Positions 26,819-36,995 of a stretch of 64,000 nucleotides of DNA are shown piece after piece. This stretch comes from Maritimibacter alkaliphilus HTCC2654 (lineage in GTDB: Bacteria; Pseudomonadota; Alphaproteobacteria; Rhodobacterales; Rhodobacteraceae), in assembly GCF_000152805.1 (NCBI RefSeq), contig NZ_CH902578.1, positions 2,861,029 to 2,925,028 of the forward strand. The letters run 5' to 3'. A program made the position numbers and the translations under genes. Position 1 is the stretch's first letter. Each line of letters opens with the position of its first letter. The notes below the pieces were generated by a model that saw nothing but the letters and a program-made list of their open reading frames with translations, was not told the DNA's origin and ran no database searches.

Positions 26819-27198
26819 AACATCCCGTTCGGGTTCGCGCTCTCGCTGGGCAGGACCTGAAGCACATCCCAGTGCTCGACGATCTTTCCGTGTTCGTCGA
26901 GCCGGAAGATGTCGATCCCGGCGTATTCGAGGCCTTCGGGCCAGATCTGGTGGCAATGCAGGATCACCCGGTCGCCCTCGGCCCAGGCGCCTTTGAACAG
27001 GACTTCCTTGCCCGGATAGTCACGCGCCATGCGTTCGAAATAGGCGATGAAACCGTCCTTGCCGGTCGCGACGTGGGGATTGTGCTGGATGTATTCCACG
27101 CCGACGTATCGCTCGATCGCCTCGCGGGGGCGGCAATCGTTGAACATCATGGCGTAGAACTCCATGACGTTGCGCTTGTTCGTGTCGAGGTCGGGCAT
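26815..27198 (-). CDS. SnoaL-like (NTF2-fold) protein
   Basis: The 127-residue protein matches the SnoaL-like polyketide cyclase family: VMEFYAMMFNDCRPREAIERYV, QHNPHVATGKDGFIAYFE, and a C-terminal DIFRLDEHGKIVEHWDVLQ. Members bind small hydrophobic ligands or catalyse simple isomerisations, and the specific reaction is unknown. ATG 27198 has GGAGGAG eight bases upstream; a longer in-frame extension to 27429 is rejected. Confidence 0.88.
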   Translation of the reverse strand: MPDLDTNKRNVMEFYAMMFNDCRPREAIERYVGVEYIQHNPHVATGKDGFIAYFERMARDYPGKEVLFKGAWAEGDRVILHCHQIWPEGLEYAGIDIFRLDEHGKIVEHWDVLQVLPSESANPNGMF

Positions 27199-27269
27199 AT
27201 CGGCTCCTCCGGGTCTGCCCGACCCTAGCACGTTTCCGGGGTCAGCCCAGAAGGCGCCTTGCGATGGTG

Positions 27270-28943
27270 TTATCCAAGAAGCCGTCTCGCAATCACTTGT
27301 GCCTGAATCTCGGCGGCACCCTCGAAGATATTCAGGATGCGCGCGTCGCAGAGGATTCGGCTGATCTGGTATTCCAGCGCAAAACCGTTGCCGCCGTGAA
27401 TCTGAAGCGCGTTGTCGGCGCAGGCCCAAGCCACGCGGGCACCCAGCAGCTTTGCCATCCCGGCCTCGAGGTCGCAGCGGCGGTCGTTATCCTTTTCCCA
27501 TGCCGAGAAATAGGTGAGCTGGCGCGCCACCATGATCTCGACCGCCATCATGGCGAGCTTGCCGGCCACACGGGGGAAATTGATGAGCGACTTGCCGAAC
27601 TGTTTGCGGTCGATGGCATACTGCATGCCCACTTCCAGCGCCGATTGCGCCACGCCGATGGCGCGGGCGGCGGTCTGGATGCGGGCGGATTCGAACGTCT
27701 GCATGAGTTGCTTGAAGCCCTGACCCTCTGCGCCACCCAGAAGGTTGGCGGCGGGCACCTTGAACCCGTCGAAGCCCAGTTCGAATTCCTTCATGCCGCG
27801 GTAGCCCAGCACCTCGATCTCGCCGCCGGTCATGCCCTCGGTCGGGAAAGGGTTTTCGTCCGTGCCCGGCTCTTTCTCGGCCAGGAACATCGACAGACCC
27901 TTGTAATTGTCGGTCGACGGATCGGTGCGGGCCAGAAGCGTCATGACGCTCGCCCGTGCGGCATGTGTGATCCACGTCTTGTTGCCGGTCACGGTGTAGG
28001 TGTCGCCGTCCTTGACCGCCCGCGTGCGCAGGCTGCCGAGGTCCGATCCGGTGTTGGGCTCGGTGAACACGGCGGTCGGCAACACCTCGCCCGAGGCGAT
28101 CTTGGGAAGCCATGTCGATTTCTGCTCGTCCGTTCCGCCCGCGAGGATGAGTTCCGCCGCGATCTCGGACCGGGTGCCCAATGAGCCGACTCCGATGTAG
28201 CCGCGCGAAAGTTCCTCGGACACGACGACCATCGAGGCCTTGGACAGGCCGAGGCCGCCGAGGTTTTCCGGGATGGTCAGGCCGAAGACGCCCATTTCGG
28301 CCAGTTCCTCGATCACTTCCATCGGGATCAGATCGTCCTTCAGGTGCCACTCATGCGCGTGCGGCACGACTTTCTCGTCCGCGTAGCGGCGGAACTGCTC
28401 CCGGATCATCTCGAGCTCTTCGTCCAGCCCCGAGGCGCCGAAGGTCGCGTGGCCGGCGTTGTCCTGCATTAGCTCGACAAGCCGCATCCGCGCGGCCTGC
28501 GTGTTGCCCCCAGCCACCAGCGTCATGACGGCGGGCTGCATCATCGCGCCGATGTCCTGCGGGGCGAGGCCCATGTCGATCAGCTTGGCGGTTTCATTCT
28601 GGCTCATCGGGATGCCGCCCTGAATCTGCCAGAGGTATTCTCCGAAAGCGATCTGAAGCAGAAGTTGCTCCATTTCGCCGAGCCGTCCCTCGCCGTCCAG
28701 TTTGACGGCCCAGGCGCGGGTCTGGCGCAGCGCCTCGACATAGGTGGCGAGCCACGCGAGTGCATGAGCGGCGAACTGGTGTTCCTCAAGCAGAGCCGCC
28801 GACACCTTTCCGTCTTGCGAAACCGTCTCGCGCACCTTGGCGGTCGCGGCCTCCAGAACGCCCTCGACCGGGGCGAGCGCCTCGCCGGTCAGGGTCAGAA
28901 GATCGTCCAGCAGCGGCTTTGTCATGGCGGCGTCCTTGGGCAT
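27270..28943 (-). CDS. mcd: (2S)-methylsuccinyl-CoA dehydrogenase
   Basis: The 557-residue flavoenzyme is an acyl-CoA dehydrogenase with an extra N-terminal domain of about 150 residues (LLDDLLTLTGEALAPVEGVL). That extension distinguishes methylsuccinyl-CoA dehydrogenase from ordinary 380-residue acyl-CoA dehydrogenases. Core signatures are FTEPNTGSDLGSLRTRA, TGNKTWITHA and the catalytic Glu in IFEGAAEIQ near the C-terminus. It oxidises methylsuccinyl-CoA to mesaconyl-CoA in the ethylmalonyl-CoA pathway for acetate assimilation and passes electrons to ETF. ATG 28943 has GGAG eight bases upstream; the longer frame to 29279 reads antisense of the next gene. Confidence 0.9.
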   Translation of the reverse strand: MPKDAAMTKPLLDDLLTLTGEALAPVEGVLEAATAKVRETVSQDGKVSAALLEEHQFAAHALAWLATYVEALRQTRAWAVKLDGEGRLGEMEQLLLQIAFGEYLWQIQGGIPMSQNETAKLIDMGLAPQDIGAMMQPAVMTLVAGGNTQAARMRLVELMQDNAGHATFGASGLDEELEMIREQFRRYADEKVVPHAHEWHLKDDLIPMEVIEELAEMGVFGLTIPENLGGLGLSKASMVVVSEELSRGYIGVGSLGTRSEIAAELILAGGTDEQKSTWLPKIASGEVLPTAVFTEPNTGSDLGSLRTRAVKDGDTYTVTGNKTWITHAARASVMTLLARTDPSTDNYKGLSMFLAEKEPGTDENPFPTEGMTGGEIEVLGYRGMKEFELGFDGFKVPAANLLGGAEGQGFKQLMQTFESARIQTAARAIGVAQSALEVGMQYAIDRKQFGKSLINFPRVAGKLAMMAVEIMVARQLTYFSAWEKDNDRRCDLEAGMAKLLGARVAWACADNALQIHGGNGFALEYQISRILCDARILNIFEGAAEIQAQVIARRLLG

Positions 28944-29088
28944 GTCAGTCTCCGGTGAATCTATCTCGTCGGTGATATGTAGTTTGCAGGTGCAGCGCAA
29001 CATTAATTCGCGAACGCTTGTCCAATGGTATGAAAATGTCGCGGATGAATTGGGCTGCATGTGGCCGGCAACCAGCGTAGGAGGAGGC

Positions 29089-29865
29089 ATGGACCTGTTC
29101 GATGTGTTCTCAGACATGGCCGCGACCACCCTGATCGCGGCGACGCTCATCATCCTGTTCGCGGGCTTCGTGAAAGGCGCGGTCGGCTTCGCCATGCCGA
29201 TGATCATGATTTCCGGGCTGGGGTCCATCCTGCCGCCCGAAACGGCGCTGGCCGCGTTGATCGTGCCCACGCTGGTCACGAATATCCGGCAGGCCTCACG
29301 CGGCGGATGGGCCGCAGCTTGGCAATCGGTGAAGGATTATCGCGTGTTCCTGATCGCGATGCTGATCCTGCTGGTCCTGTCGGCGCAGCTTGTCGGCGTG
29401 ATTTCTTCCAAGGCCCTGTTCCTCGTGATCGGCGTGCCGCTGGTCGCGTTCGCCGTTCTGCAACTCGCGGGCTTCGCGCTCCGCCTCGATCCCGAAAACC
29501 GGACCCGTGACGAGGCTTTGATGGGGGGATTTGCGGGCTTTCTTGGCGGTATGTCCGGCATCTGGGGGCCGCCGACGGTGATGTATCTGACGGCCACCGA
29601 TGCACCCAAATCGGCCGCGATGCGGGTGCAGGGGGTGATATACGGCATCGGGTCGATCGCGCTTCTGCTCGCACATCTTCGGTCTGGCGTGCTGAACCCC
29701 TCGACGCTCCCGCTGTCGATTGCGGCGGTCGGGCCTGCACTGATCGGCATGTGGATCGGCTTCAAGCTGCATGACCGGATGCCGCAGGCGACCTTCCGGC
29801 GGGCGATGTTGCTCGTGCTGGTCGTCGCCGGATTGAACCTGATCCGCCGTGGGTTGTTCGGTTGA
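29089..29865 (+). CDS. TauE/SafE family membrane permease
   Basis: The 258-residue polytopic protein has about eight helices in two similar halves. Each half has the family's Gly-rich loop: FVKGAVGFAMPMIM in the first and FLGGMSGIWGPPTVMYL in the second. Members export sulfite, sulfoacetate and other organic anions or move them across the inner membrane. The substrate is unassigned. ATG 29089 has TAGGAGGAGG just upstream. It is transcribed away from mcd. Confidence 0.88.
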   Translation: MDLFDVFSDMAATTLIAATLIILFAGFVKGAVGFAMPMIMISGLGSILPPETALAALIVPTLVTNIRQASRGGWAAAWQSVKDYRVFLIAMLILLVLSAQLVGVISSKALFLVIGVPLVAFAVLQLAGFALRLDPENRTRDEALMGGFAGFLGGMSGIWGPPTVMYLTATDAPKSAAMRVQGVIYGIGSIALLLAHLRSGVLNPSTLPLSIAAVGPALIGMWIGFKLHDRMPQATFRRAMLLVLVVAGLNLIRRGLFG

Positions 29866-29868
29866 ACC

Positions 29869-30435
29869 TCAGCTCATCAAGGCCGGGCCTCGGCACATAT
29901 CGGCGCTGATGAAGCTGTCTTCCGGCGGGACGATGGTGAATTCCTGCGACAGCACCATTTCGCCGTCGATTTCGACCCCGATGGTCCAGGTGCCGATGGC
30001 GACCTCGTACGGGAAATCGAAAGTGAACAGGGAGGCGTTCGCGCTGTCGTCGTAGACGGTCGTCGCGTAACGCTCCACCGTGACCGGAGGGGAGCCGAAC
30101 GGCGGGTGCTCGGTGACGATATAGGCGGTGCGCGCGCCCATCCCTTCCTGCAACTGGAACCTCACACCGAAGCCGATGCCCAGTTCGCCGGGGATGATCG
30201 TGGTGTGAAAGTCGGCGGTCAGCTCACCGTCGATCAGGTCGATGTAGCCGCGTTCGGTTCCCGGCGCCTCTTCGCGGCCCGAGGCTTCGCGGGGGCAGAA
30301 GATGCCGGCCTCCACGAAAATCATCGGGTCTTTCACGACGCGTGCGTTCTCGGCCCAAGCGCCATGGGCCAGAAGCGCGAACGCCCCGCCGGTAAGGGCG
30401 AGGCGTCCGACAGATCTGGTTGCACCGATCAGCAT
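29869..30435 (-). CDS. exported DUF3859 protein
   Basis: The 188-residue protein has a signal peptide (LALTGGAFALLAHGAWA-E) and a predominantly beta C-terminal domain with FVEAGIFC at the start and a conserved TFDFPYEVAIGTWTIGVEIDG segment in two parts, matching DUF3859. It should lie in the periplasm. Its ATG overlaps the pckA stop (TGATG), so it is probably translated from the pckA mRNA. No function is known. Confidence 0.8.
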   Translation of the reverse strand: MLIGATRSVGRLALTGGAFALLAHGAWAENARVVKDPMIFVEAGIFCPREASGREEAPGTERGYIDLIDGELTADFHTTIIPGELGIGFGVRFQLQEGMGARTAYIVTEHPPFGSPPVTVERYATTVYDDSANASLFTFDFPYEVAIGTWTIGVEIDGEMVLSQEFTIVPPEDSFISADMCRGPALMS

Positions 30436-32033
30436 CAGCCGATGGCGGCGGCTTTGACGTCGTCGTCGATGTATTCGAGGTATTGTTCGAAGTTCTCGGC
30501 GAACATCTTGACCAGTTTCTCGGCCTGCGCGTCGTAGGAGTTCTTATCGTCCCACGTGCGGCGCGGGTCGAGCAGAACCTCGGCGACGCCGTCGACGTAT
30601 TTCGGCACCTCGAACCCGAAGTTCGGGTCTTTGCGGTATTCGGCGTCCGACAGCGAGCCATCCAGCGCCGCGGCGAGCAGAGTGCGGGTCGCCTTGATCG
30701 GCATGCGCGAACCAACGCCATAGGCGCCGCCGGTCCAGCCGGTGTTGACGAGCCAGCAGGTCGCGCCGTGCTTCGCGATCTTGTCCTGAAGCAGCTTGCC
30801 GTATTCCTCGGGACGACGCGGCATGAACGGCGCGCCGAAACAGGTCGAGAAGGTCGGGATCGGCTCGGTCACGCCCACTTCGGTGCCCGGCGTCTTCGAG
30901 GTGAAGCCTGACAGGAAGTGATACATCGCCTGCGCCGGGGTCAGCCGCGCGATCGGCGGCAGGACACCGTAGGCGTCGCAGGTGAGCATGATGATGTTCT
31001 TCGGGTGCCCGCCCAGCGACGAATTCGACGCGTTCGAGATGTAGTGCAGAGGGTAGGCGCAGCGCATGTTGTCGGTGATCGAGTTGTCCTCGAAGTCGAG
31101 TTCCTTGGTGTCCTCGTCGTAGACCATGTTCTCGATCACGGTGCCGAACATCGAGCAGGTGGCGTAGATCTCCGGCTCGGCCTCGGCGGACAGGTTGATC
31201 GTCTTGGCATAGCAGCCGCCTTCGAAGTTGAAGGTGCCGCGATCCGACCAGCCGTGTTCGTCGTCACCGATCAGAACGCGGGTCTCGTCGGCGGACAGGG
31301 TCGTCTTGCCGGTGCCCGAGAGGCCGAAGAAGATCGCGGTGTCGACCGGGTTGCCCGGTGCGTGGTTCGCCGAACAATGCATCGCCATGATGCCCTTTCC
31401 GGGCAGGATGTAGTTGAGAAGCGTGAAGACCGACTTCTTGTTCTCGCCCGCATATTCGGTGCCGCCGATCAGGATGATCTTCTTGGCGAAGTTCAGCGCG
31501 ATGACGGTTTCCGACCGGCAGCCGTGCTTGTCGGCATCCGCCTTGAACGACGGGCAGTTGATGATCGTGAACTCGGGCACGAAATCATCCAGCTCGTCGC
31601 GTTCAGGGCGCCGCAGCATGTGGCGGATGAACAGGTTGTGCCAGGCAAGCTCGGTCACGAGGCGCACGTCCAGACGGTTCGCGGGGTCCGCGCCACCGAA
31701 CAGGTCCTGCACGAAATAGTCGCGGCCCTTCATGTGCTCGATCATGTCGGCGTAGAGCACATCGAACTTGGCCGGGTCCATCGGCTTGTTGTTCTCCCAC
31801 CAGATCGAATCCTCGACGTCCGGGGTGCGGACCACGAACTTGTCCTTGGGTGAACGACCTGTGTGCTTGCCGGTCTCGACCAACATCGTGCCGCCCTTGC
31901 CGAGGTGGCCTTCGCCACGCTTCAGCGCTTCTTCGATCAGCGAGGGTTCGATGAGGTTGTAATAGACGTTGCCAAGCCCCGTGATGCCTTGCTCCTCCAA
32001 ACGGTACGAAGGGTTCACCCGTCCAATGGTCAT
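30435..32033 (-). CDS. pckA: phosphoenolpyruvate carboxykinase (ATP)
   Basis: The 532-residue enzyme has the ATP-type PEPCK signatures: kinase-1a motif [14 protein letters not shown] (about residue 234), LIGDDEHGW (kinase-2), and [14 protein letters not shown] with the substrate and metal site. It converts oxaloacetate to phosphoenolpyruvate in gluconeogenesis, which suits growth on acetate or dicarboxylates. An AGGAG ribosome site lies ahead of the ATG. The divergent chvI-chvG system across the 365-base gap is its usual neighbour in alphaproteobacteria. Confidence 0.97.
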   Translation of the reverse strand: MTIGRVNPSYRLEEQGITGLGNVYYNLIEPSLIEEALKRGEGHLGKGGTMLVETGKHTGRSPKDKFVVRTPDVEDSIWWENNKPMDPAKFDVLYADMIEHMKGRDYFVQDLFGGADPANRLDVRLVTELAWHNLFIRHMLRRPERDELDDFVPEFTIINCPSFKADADKHGCRSETVIALNFAKKIILIGGTEYAGENKKSVFTLLNYILPGKGIMAMHCSANHAPGNPVDTAIFFGLSGTGKTTLSADETRVLIGDDEHGWSDRGTFNFEGGCYAKTINLSAEAEPEIYATCSMFGTVIENMVYDEDTKELDFEDNSITDNMRCAYPLHYISNASNSSLGGHPKNIIMLTCDAYGVLPPIARLTPAQAMYHFLSGFTSKTPGTEVGVTEPIPTFSTCFGAPFMPRRPEEYGKLLQDKIAKHGATCWLVNTGWTGGAYGVGSRMPIKATRTLLAAALDGSLSDAEYRKDPNFGFEVPKYVDGVAEVLLDPRRTWDDKNSYDAQAEKLVKMFAENFEQYLEYIDDDVKAAAIG

Positions 32034-32398
32034 CTCGTGTGCTCCTGTTACCGGCCCACCGCCGGCCTTTATGATAGTGCTAGGGGGCCCATACGCCTAA
32101 CGGGAAAAAGAGCCTCCACCACGGTGCCGGTGCAGCAGCGTGTGGAGCGGCTATAACATGCAGTTTTCGTGTAGGAACAGGGCGCTTTGTCGCGTTAGCG
32201 CAAGCAATGCGGCTGTTTGCGCAACCACCAGTGGAACCGTCTCCGGACCCGCCACAAATCAGCCAAAATTAACCCCTATTGGTGCTGAATAGACGCATTC
32301 CGGTGGCCGATTCGCACTTGGGAGTTGATTCTGCACGAGAAAGTGGATTCTATGAGTGCAAAAAATTGGCAGAAACGAGCAGAACAAGGACATCTCAA
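32034..32398. promoter_or_regulatory. divergent pckA / chvI control region
   Basis: This 365-base gap must hold the promoters of both divergent operons. The pckA side has a ribosome site and a short hairpin (CCGGC...GCCGG near 32052-32066) in its leader. The chvI side has an AAGGA ribosome site eight bases before the ATG and an AT-rich leader. I could not pick convincing -35/-10 pairs or a defined ChvI site. Confidence 0.45.
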
Positions 32399-33100
32399 AT
32401 GTCGAAGATTGCCCTGGTGGACGACGACAGGAATATCCTGACGTCGGTTTCCATTACACTTGAGGCCGAAGGCTTCGAGGTTGAAACGTATAATGACGGT
32501 CAGCAGGCGCTCGACGCCTTCAACAAGGCGCTTCCGGACATGGCCGTGTTCGACATCAAGATGCCGCGCATGGATGGCATGGACCTGCTTCAGCGGGTGC
32601 GCCAGAAAACGAACATGCCGGTGATCTTCCTCACCTCCAAGGACGACGAGATCGACGAAGTGCTCGGTCTGCGCATGGGGGCCGACGATTACGTGAAGAA
32701 GCCGTTCTCGCAGCGTCTTCTCGTCGAACGCATCCGCGCGCTCCTGCGCCGTCAGGAGGCGATCGAGGGCGTGGTCATGCCCGACACCGAAGAAAACAAG
32801 GTCATGCAGCGCGGCAACCTGTCGATGGACCCGCTGCGCCATGCCGTGACGTGGAAGGGCAAGGACGTGTCTCTGACCGTCACTGAATTCCTTTTGCTTC
32901 AGGCGCTTGCACAGCGTCCGGGCTTCGTGAAAAGCCGCGATCAGCTGATGGACGTGGCCTATGACGATCAGGTTTACGTGGACGACCGCACCATCGACAG
33001 CCACATCAAGCGGCTGCGCAAGAAGATGCGGACTGTGGATGACGAGTTCTCTGCAATTGAGACGTTGTACGGCATTGGGTATCGTTACAACGAAGAATGA
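32399..33100 (+). CDS. chvI: response regulator ChvI (OmpR/PhoB family)
   Basis: The 233-residue protein has a receiver domain with acidic pocket D8-D10, phosphoacceptor Asp52 (FDIKMP), Thr in FLTSKDD and Lys in YVKKPFS. A winged-helix DNA-binding domain follows, with [17 protein letters not shown] and YGIGYRY. Gene order with pckA on one side and a histidine kinase, hprK and rapZ on the other identifies it as ChvI. The ChvGI system controls envelope, acid and metabolic responses in alphaproteobacteria. The start is ATG 32399; upstream in-frame sequence is leader. Confidence 0.93.
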   Translation: MSKIALVDDDRNILTSVSITLEAEGFEVETYNDGQQALDAFNKALPDMAVFDIKMPRMDGMDLLQRVRQKTNMPVIFLTSKDDEIDEVLGLRMGADDYVKKPFSQRLLVERIRALLRRQEAIEGVVMPDTEENKVMQRGNLSMDPLRHAVTWKGKDVSLTVTEFLLLQALAQRPGFVKSRDQLMDVAYDDQVYVDDRTIDSHIKRLRKKMRTVDDEFSAIETLYGIGYRYNEE

Positions 33101-33131
33101 TGGCTAGGCGGGGGGCAACCGCCCGAGCGGA

Positions 33132-34910
33132 GTGAACTTGGTGCGTGACACCGACACCGTATCTGACGGCGCTGACGTGGTGCTGGGCGAAGACTGGGTC
33201 GATCCCCAGTCTTCGGTCGACGTCGAATTGCGCGACTCCCGCCGCCGGCGGAAGGCGATTTCCGTCAATCGTTCACCGCTCGCCCGCAAGATCATCACAT
33301 TCAACCTGCTCGGCCTCGTCGTTCTCGTGGCCGGGGTTCTGTACCTCAATCCGGTGCGCGACAGCCTCGTCGCGCAGCGGGAGCGGGCCTTGGTCAGCAC
33401 CGCCGAGCTTCTGGCCGAGGTGTTCGTCGTTCAGCAGTCCGTGGGCATCGCGCCGACCGTTCCGGGCACATCCCCCGATGCGGCCGATGCGCCGGACACC
33501 CAGCCCGAAGTCGATGGCGGCCTCACACCCGAACTTGTGCGGGACATTCTGGCCGAAACCAATATCTACGACAGCGGCGACATCGTCGTCTTCGATGCCG
33601 CGGGTGAGGTGCTGGGCACGAACGAAGGCATTCCGCGGACCGACCGCCCGGCGGTCGTCGGGCTGGAAAGCGACGAACGATCCACCATCATCACCGATTT
33701 CCTCTCGAAGGTGTGGGAGGCCGTTGCGGGCCTGATCGCCGCGCAATCGACCGAGCCGCCGATGCCGGTGGACAGCGTGGCGCTGGCGAAGGAATTGCTG
33801 CCCGACGTCTACAACGGCAACACGCGGATCAAAGGCGGGCAGGACGCGAGCGGGGCGACCCGATTCACCGTCGTCACGCCGATTACCGTCGACGGCGCGG
33901 TGCGTGGCGCGGTTGCGCTGACGTCCGTGGGCGGGGAACTGGACGCGCTGGTGCGGGCGGAACGCGAGCAGGTGCTCCAGATGTTCGTGATCGCCATCCT
34001 CGTCTCGATCGGCCTCTCGCTGGTCCTTGCTTCGACCATCGCGAACCCGCTGGCCGATCTGGCCGCCGCCGCCGAGATCGGGCGCGACAAGAATGCTCAG
34101 GCCGCCGTGAACGCAGGCCGGGTGCGTATCCCCGACCTGTCGGGCCGACCTGACGAAATCGGCCGCCTGTCCAAAGCGTTGCGCGGCATGGTCTCGGCGC
34201 TCTACGACCGGATCGACGCGAACGAGCAGTTCGCGGCCGACGTGGCGCACGAGATCAAGAACCCGCTCGCCTCGCTCCGCTCCGCCGTCGGCACCCTGCG
34301 GCTCGCCCGCAAGGACGAACAGCGTGAACGCCTGCTGGACGTGATCGACCACGACGTGCGCCGACTCGATCGTCTGGTGTCCGACATTTCCAACGCCTCG
34401 CGGCTCGACTCTGAGCTTGTGAAGGAAGAGGAAGAGCCGTTCGACCTCATCAAGATGATCCGCAACCTGACCGAATACCTCGGCAACGAGGCGGAAGGGA
34501 AAGGCGTCGACTTCATTTCCGATTTGCCGTCGGAAAGCATCGTGATCCACGGCCTCGAAGCGCGGCTCGCACAGGTTTTCGTCAACCTCATCACCAACGC
34601 GCTGTCGTTCTGTGAAGAAGGCGACGCGATCCGCGTCTGGGCGCGCCACCGCGACAACCGCGTTCTGGTGGTGGTCGAGGATACCGGCCCGGGCATCCCG
34701 GAAGAGGCCCTGACCAAGATCTTCAACCGCTTCTATTCCGAACGCCCCGAGGGCCAGTTCGGCAACAACTCCGGTCTCGGCCTCGCCATCTCCAAGCAGA
34801 TCGTCGAGGCGCATGGCGGCGTGATCTGGGCCGAGAACATCCGCCCGACCGATGCCGACATCACCTCGGAACCGTTGGGCGCACGCTTCGTCGTCGGTCT
34901 GCCGGTTTGA
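33132..34910 (+). CDS. chvG: sensor histidine kinase ChvG
   Basis: The 592-residue kinase has a cytoplasmic N-terminus and a first membrane helix near 55-75. A large periplasmic sensor domain and a second helix (FVIAILVSIGLSLVLAST) follow, then HAMP, a DHp domain with FAADVAHEIKNPLASL (His373) and a catalytic domain with VFVNLITNALSF and VEDTGPGIPEEA. GTG 33132 has GAGCGGA nearby; GTG 33141 is possible. Its stop overlaps the hprK TTG start, coupling the kinase to the PTS regulatory genes. The signal is unknown. Confidence 0.92.
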   Translation: MNLVRDTDTVSDGADVVLGEDWVDPQSSVDVELRDSRRRRKAISVNRSPLARKIITFNLLGLVVLVAGVLYLNPVRDSLVAQRERALVSTAELLAEVFVVQQSVGIAPTVPGTSPDAADAPDTQPEVDGGLTPELVRDILAETNIYDSGDIVVFDAAGEVLGTNEGIPRTDRPAVVGLESDERSTIITDFLSKVWEAVAGLIAAQSTEPPMPVDSVALAKELLPDVYNGNTRIKGGQDASGATRFTVVTPITVDGAVRGAVALTSVGGELDALVRAEREQVLQMFVIAILVSIGLSLVLASTIANPLADLAAAAEIGRDKNAQAAVNAGRVRIPDLSGRPDEIGRLSKALRGMVSALYDRIDANEQFAADVAHEIKNPLASLRSAVGTLRLARKDEQRERLLDVIDHDVRRLDRLVSDISNASRLDSELVKEEEEPFDLIKMIRNLTEYLGNEAEGKGVDFISDLPSESIVIHGLEARLAQVFVNLITNALSFCEEGDAIRVWARHRDNRVLVVVEDTGPGIPEEALTKIFNRFYSERPEGQFGNNSGLGLAISKQIVEAHGGVIWAENIRPTDADITSEPLGARFVVGLPV

Positions 34911-35350
34911 CCCCGGCGCCTCCGCGCCAATCCAAAGACATCCTTCACGCCACCTCGGTCGCGGTCGACGGCAAGGCCGTCCTCATCACCGGCCCGTCCG
35001 GCAGCGGCAAGTCGGGACTGGCGCTCGACCTGATCGCCTACGGCGCGGTGTTGATCTCGGACGACCTGACCCGCGTGACCTCGGACGAAGGCGGCTGGCC
35101 CGTCGCGCTGGGCACCGGCCGGATGACCGGCGTCATCGAAGCGCGCGGCATCGGTCTTGTCACCGTCCCGCACGCAGTCAGTGCGCCGATTTCCCTGATC
35201 GTCGATCTGTCGCACACCGAGACCGCGCGCCTGCCGGCGCCGCGCCGGACCGAGCTTCTGGGATCACGGATCGTCACGGTGTCGCGGGTTGACACCCCGC
35301 ACTTCGCCGCATCCATCATGGCCCTGATGAAAGGTGGGTTGGTTCAATGA
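34907..35350 (+). CDS. hprK: HPr kinase/phosphorylase, short alphaproteobacterial form
   Basis: The 147-residue protein corresponds only to the C-terminal catalytic domain of Firmicute HprK (about 310 residues). It keeps the P-loop GPSGSGKSG (29-37), DDLTRV and the EARGIGLV segment. It phosphorylates HPr on a serine, here probably Ser49 of the PtsH encoded 1.3 kb downstream. The start is inferred to be TTG overlapping the chvG stop. The stop overlaps the rapZ start by ATGA. Confidence 0.88.
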   Translation: MTPAPPRQSKDILHATSVAVDGKAVLITGPSGSGKSGLALDLIAYGAVLISDDLTRVTSDEGGWPVALGTGRMTGVIEARGIGLVTVPHAVSAPISLIVDLSHTETARLPAPRRTELLGSRIVTVSRVDTPHFAASIMALMKGGLVQ

Positions 35351-36240
35351 GCGATCAGGGTCCAGGCGAGGTTTCGCCCCGTGTCGTGCTCGTCACCGGG
35401 CCATCCGGTGCCGGGCGGACGACGGCGCTCAGGGTGTTCGAAGACCTCGGATACGAGATCATCGACAACCTGCCCATCAGCATGATCCCGCGCCTGTTCA
35501 CCGGCGCGGCCCCCGAGCATCCCATCGCGCTCGGTATAGACGTTCGGAACCGCGATTTTTCGACCCATGCCATTCTCGACCTGATCGATGCGGGCGAAGC
35601 GGGCTGGTCGGACCGAATTCAGGTTCTGTATCTAGATTGCCGCCCCGATGTTCTGGTGAACCGCTATTCGGAAACCCGACGGCGCCATCCCGTTTCACCG
35701 AACGAGACGCCTGAGGCCGGGATCGCCAAGGAAATCGACCTGCTGCAACCGATCCGCATCCGGGCCGACGTGCTGATCGACACGTCCGAAATGTCTCCGC
35801 ACGACCTGAAATCCGAGCTGCTTGCGGTCTTTGAGGCAGGCGAGGACGCGAACCTCTCGGTGTCGGTGCAGAGCTTTTCCTACAAACGCGGGGTTCCGCG
35901 CGGTCTGGACCTCGTGTTCGACGTCCGTTTTCTGCGCAATCCGCATTGGGACCCGACCCTTCGGGGGCTCACCGGCCAGTCCGAAGGTGTCGTCGACTAT
36001 GTGACCGCCGACGAGCGGTTCGTGCCGTTCTTCGACAAGACCCGCGACCTGATCGAATTCCTGCTTCCGGCCTACCGGGACGAGGGGAAATCTCACCTCG
36101 CGATCGGCTTCGGATGCACCGGCGGGCGTCACCGTTCGGTTACCCTTGCGGAAAGAATGGCCAAGGCCCTTGCAGACAAGGGCTGGCAAGTGTCAATTAG
36201 GCACCGGGAGCTCGAGCGTCAGGGGGGCGGTGGCGCATAG
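35347..36240 (+). CDS. rapZ: RapZ-family nucleotide-binding protein
   Basis: The 297-residue protein has an N-terminal P-loop, GPSGAGRTT (18-26), where the usual Lys is Arg, followed by [13 protein letters not shown]. The C-terminal domain has [19 protein letters not shown], the RapZ signature. In E. coli RapZ controls amino-sugar synthesis through small RNAs; in alphaproteobacteria its role is less clear, but the hprK-rapZ-PTS order is conserved. It overlaps hprK by four bases. Confidence 0.93.
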   Translation: MSDQGPGEVSPRVVLVTGPSGAGRTTALRVFEDLGYEIIDNLPISMIPRLFTGAAPEHPIALGIDVRNRDFSTHAILDLIDAGEAGWSDRIQVLYLDCRPDVLVNRYSETRRRHPVSPNETPEAGIAKEIDLLQPIRIRADVLIDTSEMSPHDLKSELLAVFEAGEDANLSVSVQSFSYKRGVPRGLDLVFDVRFLRNPHWDPTLRGLTGQSEGVVDYVTADERFVPFFDKTRDLIEFLLPAYRDEGKSHLAIGFGCTGGRHRSVTLAERMAKALADKGWQVSIRHRELERQGGGGA

Positions 36241-36270
36241 GGCAAGGGATCAGAACTCGAGGTTCATCGC

Positions 36271-36678
36271 GTGATCGGAATCGTGATCGTTGCGCATGGC
36301 GGCCTTGCCGGTGAATACCTGTCTGCGGTCGAACACGTCGTCGGTAAACTTGAGGCCGTGCGGGCGATAAGAATCGCCGCCGATTGCGACCGTGGTCGCA
36401 AGCGGGCCGAGATCATGGCCGCCGCCGATGCGGTCGACCACGGCGATGGCGTGATCGTTGTCGTGGATATGTTCGGTGGATCGCCGTCGAACCTGTCGTT
36501 GCCGGCTTGTGCGGGGCGCAACCGCAAGATCCTGTACGGCGCGAACCTTCCCATGCTTGTCAAACTGGCGAAAACCCGCCACGGAACGGTGGAGGAGGCG
36601 ACACGGGCAGCATTGGCCGCCGGTCGCAAGTACATTGACGCCATCGACGGCGTGCAGGCGGAGGACACGCATCCATGA
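36271..36678 (+). CDS. PTS EIIA component, mannose-family (regulatory)
   Basis: The 135-residue protein has the active-site His9 in IVIVAHGGLA and the DMFGGSPSNLS segment of EIIA-Man. No EIIB, EIIC or EIID transport subunit is encoded here, so it should act in a regulatory phosphorelay rather than sugar uptake. The start is GTG with GAGG upstream. Its stop overlaps the ptsH start by ATGA. Confidence 0.9.
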   Translation: MIGIVIVAHGGLAGEYLSAVEHVVGKLEAVRAIRIAADCDRGRKRAEIMAAADAVDHGDGVIVVVDMFGGSPSNLSLPACAGRNRKILYGANLPMLVKLAKTRHGTVEEATRAALAAGRKYIDAIDGVQAEDTHP

Positions 36679-36953
36679 GCACGTCGCTCGCACGCAAGAT
36701 GAAGATCGTGAACGAAAAGGGCCTGCATGCCCGCGCATCCGCGAAATTCGTCGATGTCGTCGAAAACCACGATGCGCGCGCCCGCGTCTCCAAGGACGGG
36801 ATGGAGGCCGAGGGCGACTCGATCATGGGTCTGCTCATGCTCGCCGCGTCGCGGGGGAGCGAGATCGAGGTCGAGACCTCGGGGCCACAGGCCGAGGCGC
36901 TTATGGAGGCGCTCGATGCGCTCGTGGCTGACAAATTCGGCGAAGGCATGTAG
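36675..36953 (+). CDS. ptsH: phosphocarrier protein HPr
   Basis: The 92-residue protein has the phosphorylatable His18 in GLHARAS and the regulatory Ser49 in GDSIMGLLML, which is the HprK target. It shuttles phosphate from enzyme I to the adjacent EIIA protein. Enzyme I is not in this window. It overlaps the EIIA gene by four bases. Confidence 0.94.
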   Translation: MSTSLARKMKIVNEKGLHARASAKFVDVVENHDARARVSKDGMEAEGDSIMGLLMLAASRGSEIEVETSGPQAEALMEALDALVADKFGEGM

Positions 36954-36995
36954 AAACACGTCTTGCGCGAGTCGAGAACAAAGGGGGCATCCCGT

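Noticed and set aside
28944-29279. N-terminal extension of methylsuccinyl-CoA dehydrogenase to 29279
   Set aside because: The extra residues run antisense to the TauE/SafE gene, and a ribosome site and the family N-terminus fit the ATG at 28943.
33273-34814. Long leftward open frame opposite chvG
   Set aside because: It is antisense to a histidine kinase with all its motifs; no ribosome site or recognisable domain.
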